DNA of 64,000 nt from Streptomyces sp. I6. GTDB taxonomy: Bacteria > Actinomycetota > Actinomycetes > Streptomycetales > Streptomycetaceae. Below are positions 33,083 to 42,340 of the stretch, in pieces. The translations under genes and the position numbers were made by a program. The notes under the pieces were generated by a model. It saw only the letters and a list, made by a program, of their open reading frames with translations, ran no database searches and had not been told where the DNA came from. The stretch is from contig RHDP01000001.1 in the NCBI GenBank assembly GCA_003725745.1, forward strand, positions 6,489,501-6,553,500. The letters are read 5' to 3'. The stretch's first letter is position 1; every line of letters starts with the position of its first letter.

Positions 33083-33636
33083 CGCGACCGCAACGGCTCA
33101 CCGCCTCGCGACACCGACCGGGCTTGACTTCGCCGGCCGGACGGGGCGACGGGTGGGAAGGCTCCCGGCGGCGCGGGCGGGACGTGGCGAGGCCCCGCCG
33201 TGCGGATGCGGGCGGGGTCTCGCGGCGGTGCGCAAGGGGGAGGTGCACCGCGGATCCCGGCGGACGGGTGCCGGGATCCGCACAGTACGCGCCAGTCTGG
33301 CGAAAAAGGAACCCCCGTGCATGGCTTGGGGTGCCTGGTGTCCACACGGGTCGTGCGACGGACCCGCGGCGCCCGCCCGCACCCGGTGTCCACGGGTCCT
33401 CGTCCCCCTGGCCGTCCGGCCCATGCCCTGTGGGAAGGGACGCCCCACCGGCGGGCATGAGCCGCGACGGTGCACACCACGGGGTGGCGTGGTCGCGAGC
33501 GTACGGGCGCCGTGGGCCGGCGCCGGTCCCGGTCCCGGTCCCATGCCCATGCCCGGGTGCGGGTGCGGGTGCGGGTGAGGCTGGGGAGGCCCCTGTGGCG
33601 AGCCCGCCCCGCGGCCTCCGCCGCGGAACCGCCCCG
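33083..33636. other. Convergent intergenic region
   Basis: About 550 bases with no supported gene. GGTCCC/CCCATG-like words and four tandem GGGTGC/GGGTGA units (33555-33578) mark the centre. Confidence 0.6.
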
Positions 33637-35593
33637 TCACCCCGGAGGGAGGTCGTCCTGACCGGTCAGCGCCCGGTCGAGCCGCTCCAGGAGGGCCTCG
33701 ACGGTGGCATGCTCCGCGGTGGCCCAGGTCCCGACGACGTCCCGCAGCATGCGCCGGCGTGAGGCCGTCAACTGTGTGGCGACCGCACGTCCCTCTCCCG
33801 TGAGGACCAGACCGGCGCCGGTCCTCCGCGCCAGACCGCGGGTCTCGAGTTCGTCCACGGCGTAGCCGATGATGCTCGCGTCGACCACGCTGCGCTGTCC
33901 GAGCCGCTCCAGATCCAACGGCGATTCGCGGAGCGCCGTGATGAGCAGCCAGCAGGCCCGCGGCGGCAGCCGGACTCCGGCATCCTCGGCGATGCGGGTG
34001 AACAGCCCGCGCAGCGCCTCCCGGTTGCCGGCCGCCGAGAGAATGCGCTCCACCTCCTCGATGGAAGTGCGCGGGACCGGTGCGGTGCGGAGCGGGTCGG
34101 TGGGCTCCGGGGGAGTGGCGCCGGGCTGCAGCGGGATCTCCCGCAGGAACCAGGACAGGGCGAAGGCGGTGAGCGCCAGGCCGACGGACCCCAGGTACAT
34201 CTCCCTGATGGACAGCGTGTACGCGTCCAGCGCGGCCGGATCGGCGCGCAGCGCGGCGATGTCGAGATCGCTCGTGGCCTCTTCCTCCGCGAGGTTGTGC
34301 CCCAGCCGGACGGCGAACACGGAGCCCACGACCGCGATGCCGAGGGTCCGGCCCAGGGACCGGAAGTAGCCGATACCGGATACGGACACGCCCAGATCCT
34401 CGTACCCCACCGCGTTCTGCACCGCCAGGGTGAGGATCGGCGCCGTGAGACCGAAGCCGAGACCGAAGACGAGGAGCGTGCCGACGACCGTCCAGCCGCT
34501 GCTCCGCGCGTCCAGCAGATGGGTCAGTACGAGACCGGCGGAGGCCAGGCCGGTGCCGGCGATCAGGTACGGCTTGTAGCGGCCGGTCCGGCTGACCAGT
34601 TCCCCGCTCGCCAGCGCCCCCGCGGTGATCCCGACGACCAGCGACACCATGATCAGACCCGTGTCGAAGGGGTCGGAGCCCATGGCGATCTGGAGGAACA
34701 GCGGGAGGTACACGGTCGTCGCGGCCTTTGCGGCGCCCATGAGGAAGGCCACCGCGGCCAGCAGCGCGAAGACCGTGCTGCCGAACAGCCTGGGGGGCAG
34801 CAGGGGGTGCGGCGCCCGGCGCTCGCGGGACAGGAACAGCCCGCCGAGCAGCACGGCCAGCACCAGGAACGCGATCACCTGCCAGGCCCGCCGGGGCGGT
34901 CCCCCCAGGGAGACGCTCAGCATCAGGCAGGTACTGAGAGCGGCGAGCAGTCCCAGGCCGAGGTAGTCGAAGCCGCGCCGCTCCTCCTGCGGTGGGGGAT
35001 ACGCAGGGCCAGACTGCCGCCGGCGAAGGCGAGGGCGCTGAGGGCGGCGGTGCCGTAGAAGATCCCGCGCCAGGAGGAGTACTGCGTGAGAAGGCCCCCA
35101 ACGAGCGGTGCCAGCCCGGTGCCGATGGCGAACACCGCGTTGAGGGAGCCCTGCCGGCGCCCCCGTTCGCCGGGCGGCACCAGATCGCTGACCATCGCCA
35201 GCGAGAGCACCACCAGTCCGCCGCTGCCGATGCCCTGGACGACCCGGAAGAGGATGAGCTGCGTCATGCTCTGGGCGGCCCCCGCCAGCAGACAGCCCAC
35301 CAGCAGAATCAGCAGGTCGGCCTGGAAGGCCCGCCGCCTGCCGTACATGTCGCCGAACTTCCCCAGAGCGGGGCGGAGACCGTGGCCGCCAGCAGGTTGA
35401 CGCCCACCACCCACACCAGGTCGTGCACGCTGCCGAGGTCGGCCACGAGGTTGGGCAGGGCGACACCGAGAGCCGTCTGGTCGAAGGCGGCCACCAGCAT
35501 CCCGAGTTGGAGCACCCGCATGGCCGTCCGCAGCGGACGCGGCTCCCGCGCGCGCCGGCCCCTGGAGCCGGGTGTTCTCCGCGCCCATCCCAT
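33637..35593 (-). CDS. DHA2-type MFS exporter with C-terminal winged-helix domain (two frame breaks)
   Basis: Two one-base losses are inferred: near 35368 (after SAPLWG) and near 34993 (CCCCC that should be CCCCCC in LRIPPPQEER). The corrected product is about 652 residues with 14 hydrophobic helices; motifs FDQTALGVALPNLVADLG, FGDMYGRRRAF and FRVVQGIGSGGLVVLSLAMV fit drug:H+ antiporters of the DHA2 group. Unusually, residues about 535-650 look like a MarR-type winged helix (LPPRACWLLITALRESPLDL, GYAVDELETRGLARRTGAGL, LTGEGRAVATQLTASRRRML). The start is taken as ATG 35593; a TAGCGT box overlaps it. The divergent PadR gene 700 bases away is a plausible regulator. Confidence 0.82.
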
Positions 35594-36305
35594 CACGCTA
35601 CCCGCGGCCCGGCACGACCGCCGCCGCGGCGAGGGGCGCGGCGGCGAGGGACGCGGCGGCGAGGGGCGCGGCGGCGGTCGTGTGGTCAACCCCTCGCCTG
35701 GGCGGGGATTCACGCCGCAGAATGGGTCACCGTCCCGGTGTGGCCGCCGGCGAGCGCGGAGGCGGGCAGGCGAGTCGCCCGGCCGGTACGGCCGCCCTCC
35801 TTGTGCGTCTGATCCACGTCCCGTGCCGCCCCTCGGAGCGGTCCCCCTTTTCCAGCCGAAAGCAACGGTGCCCGAGCACGGAGACCTCCGCGTCCAAGAA
35901 AGACGGGCGCCCGGATCCATCGAGGCGCCGAGACCATCTGCGATGACTCGAAGATCACTTTATGGGGGGTTCCCGCCACCGGTTTCCCGTCGCACCTGTG
36001 CGTGTCGCTTTGTTCGTGTATGAGTAGGCCCGGTGGCTGTGGATGATCCCTGCCGCGCCCCTGGTGGCCGGAGCATCGCCGCCGTGCCGTGCACACCGGC
36101 TTCATCGGCCGCCGGGGGCCCGCCGGGCTCCGCGCGGGCGCCGCCGGGTGTCCTCGGGGATTCAGGTGACGGGAGGACCCGTGGCGACGGCAGGGCTTCG
36201 GCCATCCGCCGTCCGCTCCCCTCGGGCCACACGTGACCGCTCATGCCGTTGAGTAGGCTGCGCACGGTCGGCAACGGGACACGACACGGAGCGGGAGGCG
36301 GAGAC
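35594..36305. other. Divergent region between MFS exporter and PadR genes
   Basis: About 700 bases. It contains the 15-base repeat listed below, an AT-richer stretch (35930-36020) and TAGGCT at 36252-36257, a possible -10 for padR. No coding frame is convincing. Confidence 0.5.
35628..35672. repeat. Three 15-base units
   Basis: GGCGAGGGGCGCGGC at 35628, 35643 (one change) and 35658, directly upstream of the MFS gene start. Confidence 0.85.
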
Positions 36306-36896
36306 ATGGCGCTGCGCCATGCGGTGCTCGCAGCCCTGCTGGACGGGGAGGCCAGCGGCTACCAGCTCGCCAAGGCCTTCGACCTCGGGGTGGCGAACTT
36401 CTGGCACGCACTGCCGCAGCAGCTCTATCTGGAGCTCGCGAAACTGGAGAAGGCCGGACTGGTCGAGGGCCGCCATGTGGTCCAGCAATCCCGTCCGCCG
36501 AAGCGGCTGTTCACCATCACCGAAGAGGGCCTGCGGGAGCTGGCGCGCTTCGCGGAGGCCGCGGTGAAACCGTCCTTCATCCGTGACGACCTCATGGTCA
36601 AGGTGCAGGCCGCGGACAGCGCGCCCATCGGGCCGGTGGTCGAGCAGCTCGACGAGCGGGCCGCGATGGCGGCCGCCAAGACCGACATCTTCGAGCGCTT
36701 CCTTCGGCGGCTGCGCGGCGACCTCGACGAAGAGACCTATCTCGCCACCGCGGACCGCGTCGGACCCTATCTGACCTGTCTGCGGGGCCTGCGCTTCGAG
36801 CAGGAGACGGCCGCCTGGTGCGCACGGACTGCCGCGGTCCTCCGCGCGCGGCAGCCCCGGCCCGCGGAGGGCGGCCCCCGGCGCCGGGACACCTGA
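36306..36896 (+). CDS. PadR-family transcriptional regulator
   Basis: 196 residues from ATG 36306 with GGAGGCGGAG upstream. An N-terminal PadR winged helix (RHAVLAALLDGEASGYQLAK, NFWHALPQQLYLELAKLEKA, KRLFTITEEGLRELARFAEA) is followed by the long C-terminal helical part of PadR subfamily 2 (PSFIRDDLMVKVQAADSAPI, DIFERFLRRLRGDLDEETYL). Such proteins usually repress a divergent or adjacent exporter gene and respond to small toxic ligands; here the divergent MFS gene is the obvious candidate target. Confidence 0.88.
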   Translation: MALRHAVLAALLDGEASGYQLAKAFDLGVANFWHALPQQLYLELAKLEKAGLVEGRHVVQQSRPPKRLFTITEEGLRELARFAEAAVKPSFIRDDLMVKVQAADSAPIGPVVEQLDERAAMAAAKTDIFERFLRRLRGDLDEETYLATADRVGPYLTCLRGLRFEQETAAWCARTAAVLRARQPRPAEGGPRRRDT

Positions 36897-37258
36897 GGGG
36901 CGTCCCGGCGGCCGCCGAATCGCCGGATGCCGAATCGCCGGATGCCGAATCGTCGGCTCCCGAACGGCTGGCTCCCGAATCGCCGGGTGCCGAATCGTCG
37001 GCCGCCGAACGGCCGGGTGCCGAACGGCCGGCTCCCGAACGGCCGGGTGCCGAACGGCCGGCTCCCGAACGGCCGGGTGCCGAACCGCCTGGCGCCGAAC
37101 CCGAGAGCGGAATCCACCTCCGTGGGCCGGGGCCCGCCCGGGCGACCCGACCCAACACCCCGCCCCGTGCCGGACCCGCCTCGGGAGCCGCCGAACAGCT
37201 CCCGCTCGCTCTCGGAGACCGCGGCCCCGGCCGCCCTCACCCGTCCGAACAGCCTCAT
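36767..37258 (-). CDS. Small protein with pentapeptide FG repeats
   Basis: Not recognised. ATG at 37258 is preceded by GGGAGGGGGCGCC, one of the best ribosome sites in the window. The 163-residue product starts MRLFGRVRAAGAAVSESERE and LFGGSRGGSGTGRG, then has about 12 tandem five-residue units of the form R-[RP]-F-G-[TSIG] (residues about 54-115), then a basic tail that runs antisense into the last 130 bases of padR. The DNA repeat (15 bases) keeps all six frames open, so openness proves nothing; the ribosome site and non-repeat N-terminus are the real support. The true end may be earlier if a base is missing. Confidence 0.45.
   Translation of the reverse strand: MRLFGRVRAAGAAVSESERELFGGSRGGSGTGRGVGSGRPGGPRPTEVDSALGFGARRFGTRPFGSRPFGTRPFGSRPFGTRPFGGRRFGTRRFGSQPFGSRRFGIRRFGIRRFGGRRDAPQVSRRRGPPSAGRGCRARRTAAVRAHQAAVSCSKRRPRRQVR
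36914..37108. repeat. Thirteen tandem 15-base units
   Basis: Consensus GCCGAACGGCCGGGT with variants; alternation of G/C at the first base and GGT/GCT at the end suggests two subtypes amplified in pairs. Confidence 0.9.
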
Positions 37259-37402
37259 GGCGCCCCCTCCCGTGAGGGCATGGATTCCCCTGGTTGAACG
37301 GCGGCGCGCCGGGCCGCGTATAGACGGTGGGGCCGAGGCCGCTTCCCCGGCCGGGCCCCGCACACCTGGTGACACCGTGTCGGTACGACCTTGGGGCCGC
37401 GG

Positions 37403-38798
37403 ATGAGGCACGCACGACGGAACCTTCAGCGGATCGCCCGGCTGGCGGCGGTCGGCGGGCTGGTCTGCGGCTCGCTGATGGTCTCCGACGCCATGGCGGG
37501 GGAGACCCGGGCGCCCGGGGCCGGCACGGCCCCCGCCGTACCGGCCGCCGCACCCGGAGGCGTGGTGGTCGAACGGCTCGGGACGTCGCGGACCGCGGGG
37601 AGCTGGATCGGGGACGACGGCCGCCCCGTGGTCGCCGTGACCGACCAGGGAGCCGCGGCCGAGGTGCGCAGGGCAGGCGCGAACCCCAAGGTGGTGGACC
37701 ACAGCACGGACGAACTCCGCTCGGCCACCGAGACCCTGCGCGGAGCGCCGCGGGTGACGGGCACCGCGTGGGCGGTGAACTACCGCACCAACGAGGTCGT
37801 GGTGCGCGCCGACCGCACCGTCTCCGCCTCCGACTGGTCGCGGCTCACCGAACTCGCCGAGGACATCGGCGGCTTCGTCCGCATGGAACGGAGCCAGGGC
37901 ACCTTCACCACCCGGCTGAACGGCGCCGCGCCGATGTTCGGCGGGGCCAGCCGGTGCTCCGCCGGCTTCAACGTCACCGACGGGCAGCGGTCGTTCGTCC
38001 TCACTGCGGGCCACTGCGGGCCCGTCGGTACCACCTGGTTCGGCGACCGCGGACGCAACGACCGGGTCGGTAGCACCGTCGCCGGCAGCTTCCCGGGCGG
38101 CGACTACTCCCTGGTGCGTTACGACGAGAGTGCCGTGCCCGACCCGGCCGCCGCCGGCATCGTGGCCATCGGAGAGGGCCGCGGGGTACGGATCACCGGG
38201 GCGGCCGATCCCGCGGTCGGCCAGGAGGTCTTCCGCAGCGGAAGCACCACCGGACTGCGCTCCGGGCGGGTGACCGCGCTCAACGCGACCGTCAACTACC
38301 CCGAGGGCACGGTCGGCGGGCTGATCGAGACCACCGTCTGCGCCGAGGCCGGGGACAGCGGCGGCCCGCTGTTCGCCCAGGGCATCGCGCTCGGTGTCAC
38401 CTCGGGCGGCACCGGCGACTGCGACAGCGGCGGCACCACCTACTTCCAGCCGGTCACCAGCGCCATGGCGTCGCTCGGGGTGGCGCTCAGCGGGCAGCCC
38501 CCGCCCCGCCCGCCGGTGCGGACGGACAGCCCGCCGCTCCCGCGGACCCGTCGACGCCCGCCGCCGGCGGCACGGCGCCCGATGCGGGTGCGGGAGGCGG
38601 TGCCGCGCCGCCGTGGGGCGGCACGTCCGGCCCCGGGATCGTCACCGACATCGCCGCCGGGCTCGGCCCCTCGGCGCGGTCGCCCCCGGTGTCGGCGTCA
38701 TCGGCGCGAGCCTGGTCCTGCTGGTCGTCAGCAGATGGATCCAGACGGCGCAGGGCCGCCGGAACTACCGGGAGTACTACTCGCAGACCTGGGCCTGA
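37403..38798 (+). CDS. SGP-like secreted serine protease with membrane-anchor tail (two frame breaks)
   Basis: ATG 37403 starts a signal peptide (IARLAAVGGLVCGSLMVSDA) and an alpha-lytic-type propeptide (VTGTAWAVNYRTNEVVVRAD). The chymotrypsin-fold domain has catalytic His in VLTAGHCG, Asp in GGDYSLVRYD and Ser in AEAGDSGGPLF, as in Streptomyces griseus proteases (S1E). After VALSGQPPP two one-base losses are inferred in C runs (near 38510 and 38670); the corrected tail is a Pro/Ala/Gly linker (ADPSTPAAGGTAPDAGAGGG), one membrane helix (GVGVIGASLVLLVVSRWI) and a short basic end, RRNYREYYSQTWA. A tail anchor is unusual for this secreted group. As given, the frame runs on to 38908. Confidence 0.85.
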
Positions 38799-38891
38799 GG
38801 GGCGCGAACCGGGGCGGGGGCCCGCAGGAGAACGACCGATGTGACGAGCGTCATATACCGGATGCGCTTCTGCGGCCGCGGCGCCGGCGGG

Positions 38892-38897
38892 TACCTT
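38892..38897 (+). promoter_or_regulatory. Candidate leaderless -10 box of the amidase gene
   Basis: TACCTT ends seven bases before the ATG at 38905, the spacing seen for leaderless transcripts in actinomycetes; no ribosome site precedes the start. Confidence 0.4.
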
Positions 38898-38904
38898 CCC
38901 CGCC

Positions 38905-40304
38905 ATGACGGACGATCTTGCGTATGCGGGTGTCGCCGGACAGGCCGCGGCCGTCCGCTCCGGTGAGGTGTCGGCCCGGGAGCTCACCGGACTGCTCCTC
39001 GCCCGCATCGAGCGCTACGACGGCAGCCTCAACGCCTTCACCGCCGTCATGGCCGAGGAAGCGCTGGCCGAGGCCGACCGCAGGGACGCCGCCACCCCGG
39101 AGGAGCGCGGCCCGCTGCACGGCGTACCGGTGGCGATCAAGGAGGAGAACGACGTCGAGGGCCGGGTGACGACGTTCGGTACCGCCGCCAACACCCGCCC
39201 CGCGCCGACGGATTCGGAGGTGGTGCGCCGACTGCGCGCCGCGGGCGCGGTCATCGTCGGCAAGACGAACATGCCCGAGTTCGGCCTGTTCCCCTTCACC
39301 GAGTCGTCGGCACACGGGAGCACCCGCAACCCCTGGGCACCGGACCGCTCGCCCGGCGGCTCCAGCGGCGGCTCGGCGAGCGCGGTCGCGGCCGGTCTGG
39401 TTCCGGCCGCCATCGGTGGCGACGGCGGCGGCTCCATCCGCATTCCGGCCGCCTGCTGCGGCCTGTTCGGCCTGAAGCCCACCCGCGGCCGGGTGAGCAC
39501 CGCGCCGCATCCGCATCTGTGGTGGGGGCTCGGGGCGCTCGGTCCACTGACGCGCTCGGTGCTGGACTCGGGCCTCGTCTACGACGCGATCCGCGGTTCC
39601 CTGCCCGGGGACATGTTCCGGGCCGGCACACCTGCCGGCTCCTTCGCGGCGGCCGCGACCGCCGAGGGCCCCAGACTGCGGATCGGCTGGTCCACCCGGA
39701 CCGCCGCACGAGGCGTGCGGCCCGCGCCGGAGGTCGTCGAGGCCGTGATGGGGACAGCCGCCCTGCTGGCGGAACGGGGGCACCGGGTAGAGGAGATCGA
39801 TCCCGGCTACCCCGACCCCACCGCCGCGTTCGTGCCGCAGTTCTTCGCCGGACTGCGCACCGAGGCGTTCGCGGTGGACGACTACGCCCGGTTGGAGCGA
39901 CGCACCCGTGAGACCGTCCGCCTCGGTGCCTGGGTCAGGCCCGCCGTCACGCGATGGGCGATGGGCCGGGGGAGCGGGCGGCCGTCCGGGCGAACCGGGT
40001 GTTCGACCGGGTCGACGTGCTGCTCACCCCGACGATCGCCGGGCTTCCGCCCGCGGCCGGCCGGTTGGAGGGCACGGGCACGGTGCGAGCTGCCCTGCGG
40101 GCCTTGCCGATGATCGCGTACTGCGCACTGTGGAACGTCACCGGCAACCCCGCGGCTTCGGTCCCGGCCGGGTTCACCGCCGGCGGGCTGCCCCTCGCCG
40201 TACAACTCGTGGGCCGCCGCGACGACGAGACGACGCTGCTGTCCCTGGCCGCAGAGCTGGAGCAGGCCCGCCCCTGGTCCGATCGCAGGCCGCTGCCGGC
40301 CTGA
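38905..40304 (+). CDS. Amidase-signature family hydrolase (frame break near 39971)
   Basis: The Ser-cisSer-Lys triad region is complete: Lys in GVPVAIKEEND, then GKTNMPEFGLFPFTESS and the signature RSPGGSSGGSASAVAAGLVP with GGDGGGSIRIPAACCGLFGL. Near 39971 one G is missing from CGGGGG; in the next frame ERAAVRANRVFDRVDVLLTP, IAYCALWNVTGNPAASVPAG and GGLPLAVQLVGRRDDETTLL complete a normal C-terminus. Corrected length is about 466 residues. The enzyme hydrolyses amide bonds, probably of a small aliphatic or aryl amide; the substrate cannot be told. It is not GatA, since no gatB/gatC lies nearby. Confidence 0.88.
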
Positions 40305-40491
40305 GCCGGGGCCTTTCGGGCGGGGCACCATCCGCATCGGCGGACGGGCGGGCCCGGACGGACCGTCGCCCGCCGCCCGGGGAGCACACGGGTGCACTCC
40401 CGGCGGCCGGGCAGTGGTAACCGGGTATGTGCACTGGCCCGGGCCGCCGGGGGATGGAAAGCTTGCGGCCCACAGACTGTCGCCGCTCACC

Positions 40492-40521
40492 GACGGGTGG
40501 AGGCCCGACGGGTGGAGGCCC
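40492..40521 (+). repeat. Duplicated 15-base block carrying the sixA ribosome site
   Basis: GACGGGTGGAGGCCC occurs twice in tandem (40492-40506, 40507-40521), directly before the ATG at 40523; each copy holds a GGAGG. Confidence 0.85.
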
Positions 40522-40522
40522 C

Positions 40523-41044
40523 ATGACGACTCTCCGACGACTGGTCGTCCTCAGGCACGCGAAGTCCGCCCGGCCGCCCGGTGTGGCCGATGCCGAGCGG
40601 CCACTGGCCGAGCGCGGGCTGCGCGACGCTCCCGCCGCGGGCCGCTGGCTGCGGGACGCCGACTGCGTCCCGGACCTCGTGGTGTGCTCGACCGCCGTCC
40701 GGGCCCGCGAGACCTGGGACCTCGCAGCCCGGGAGCTGCCCACCGGCCCGGTGGCCCGTCACGACCCGCGGCTCTACGGCGCGAGCGCCACGGACCTGCT
40801 CGCCGTCGTGCGGGAAACCCCGGACGAGGTGGCGACCCTGCTGCTCGTAGGCCACAATCCGGCGCTCGAGGAGTTCGTGCTGCTGCTGGCGTCGGAAGGC
40901 CTCGGCGACACCCTCCAGCGGGTCGAGGAGAAGTTCCCGACCTCGGCCATCGCCGTGCTGACCCAGCAGACGTCATGGCCCGAGGCCGCCCCGGGGGGTT
41001 CCCTGCTCACCGACGTCGCCGTACCCCGCGGCGCGGCGGACTGA
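40523..41044 (+). CDS. sixA: SixA-type phosphohistidine phosphatase (histidine phosphatase superfamily)
   Basis: 173 residues with the RHG-like motif VVLRHAKSA (catalytic His), ERPLAERGLRDAPAAGRWLR, Arg in STAVRARETW and the second His in LLVGHNPALEEF. The length and lack of a long insert match SixA, which removes phosphate from histidines of phosphotransfer domains. A target could be the phosphorelay of the hybrid kinase in this window, but there is no direct evidence. A ribosome site GGAGG lies seven bases upstream, in a duplicated block. Confidence 0.82.
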   Translation: MTTLRRLVVLRHAKSARPPGVADAERPLAERGLRDAPAAGRWLRDADCVPDLVVCSTAVRARETWDLAARELPTGPVARHDPRLYGASATDLLAVVRETPDEVATLLLVGHNPALEEFVLLLASEGLGDTLQRVEEKFPTSAIAVLTQQTSWPEAAPGGSLLTDVAVPRGAAD

Positions 41045-41619
41045 CCGCGGTACGCGCCCCCGCCGCCCGGCTCGGCGCCCCCGGAGTGCGAGGCGGGCGG
41101 GAGCCGGAGCGCGAGGCGGCGGGTGGCCGGCCCGGCCCCCGTCGTGGGGCGGGCCTGTGCCCGAGGTGCGCCGGACGTGCTGCGGCGCGCTGCGGAGGTG
41201 CGCCCGAGACCGGCCGGGCGCGCTGCGGAGGTACGTCCGACCTGTGCCTGGTCTGTGTCTGACGTGCTTCGGGCGTGCGCCCGAGGTGCCCCCGAGGTGC
41301 CCCCGAGGTGCCCCCGAAGTGCGCCCGGGATGCGCGGGATGTGCTCCGGCGCCCTGCGGAGGTGCGCCTGACACGCGGTGGAACGGCGCCCGATCCGAGT
41401 CGTACGAGCCGTAGGTCGTGGCGCGGTGTGGTGTGGCGCGGTGCCCGGCCCGTACGGGCCCTCCACCGTGCCGTGCACCGTGCCCTACGCCGTGCCCTCC
41501 GGCCGCCGTCCGCGGGCCGGGCCACGCACGGTACCCCGAGCGGCCCAACGCCCGCGCTGCGCCTCGGCCGGACACGGCACCGGCCCCTACGGTGTGCCAT
41601 CGGAAAGGGCCGGTGAGAC
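41045..41619. other. Repeat-rich intergenic region
   Basis: About 570 bases. Words such as GCGCTGCGGAGGT and CGTGCTGCGGCGC recur irregularly; an exact 11-base repeat is listed below. The 3-prime half holds CCGTGCCGTGCACCGTGCCC-like runs. No gene supported. Confidence 0.6.
41282..41325. repeat. Four 11-base units
   Basis: CGAGGTGCCCC at 41282, 41293 and 41304, then a diverged copy at 41315. Confidence 0.85.
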
Positions 41620-42167
41620 ATGGCGGCATCGGGACGGCAGGGCCCGGGGGCGGCGGTTCCGGAGGCGTCGGCCGGCGCCCCGAAGGCGGGCGAGACCGCG
41701 GCGGCCCGGCTCAAGGAGCGCATCTACGCGACCATCACGATCACCGCCGTCGTGGTCGCCCTCTCCGAGACGGCGCACCCCGAGCACCTGGAGTCCGCTC
41801 TCACGGTGGCCGTGACCGCGCTCGGGTCTGGCTGGCCACCCTCGTCGCGGACGAGCAGTCGCACCGGGCGCTGACGGGGCGCGGCGCGACCCTCGGGGAG
41901 ATCCGCGCGGCGCTGTACGTCTCCAGTCCGCTGCTGCTCTCCGCCGTGGGGCCGCTCGTGCTGATCGGCGTCTCGGCGCTGGGAGTGCTGGAGCTGGACG
42001 ACGCCCTGCTGCTGAGCGCGGTGCTCGCGGCAGCCACCCTGTTCGTGTGGGGTTGGCGGACCGGGCTGCGGATGGGCAACGGACCGCTGAGCGCCGTGGT
42101 CTCCGGGCTCGTCGACACCCTCATCGGGATGGCCGTGATCGCCGTGAAACTGCTCGTGGGCCATTGA
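41620..42167 (+). CDS. Four-helix membrane protein of unknown function (frame break near 41826)
   Basis: Not recognised. From ATG 41620 an Ala/Gly-rich start and basic segment (AAARLKERIYATITITAVVV) enter the first helix; HPEHLESALTVAVTALG then breaks because one G is missing in GGG at about 41826. In the next frame VWLATLVADEQSHRALTGRG and three more helices follow (LLLSAVGPLVLIGVSALGVL, LLLSAVLAAATLFVWGWRTG, VVSGLVDTLIGMAVIAVKLL). Corrected length is about 182 residues. The weak site GGTGAG precedes the start. It is near to but probably separate from mutA. Confidence 0.75.
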
Positions 42168-42328
42168 CGCCGTAGCGCGCACCGACGGCCGGCGAGGCAC
42201 CGGAGGTGGTACGGGTGGCGGGCACACCGGACATCCCTCCCTTGTCGGGCAGTCGACGCGGCACCGAGTGCCAAATCAGCGAGCAAGGTCACAGCCCTCT
42301 CCTATCCTGCTCATCCGTAACCCTGCCC

Positions 42329-42334
42329 TAGCAT
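42329..42334 (+). promoter_or_regulatory. Candidate leaderless -10 box of mutA
   Basis: TAGCAT, then six bases, then the mutA ATG. No ribosome site is present, consistent with a leaderless mRNA. Confidence 0.5.
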
Positions 42335-42340
42335 CCGAGC

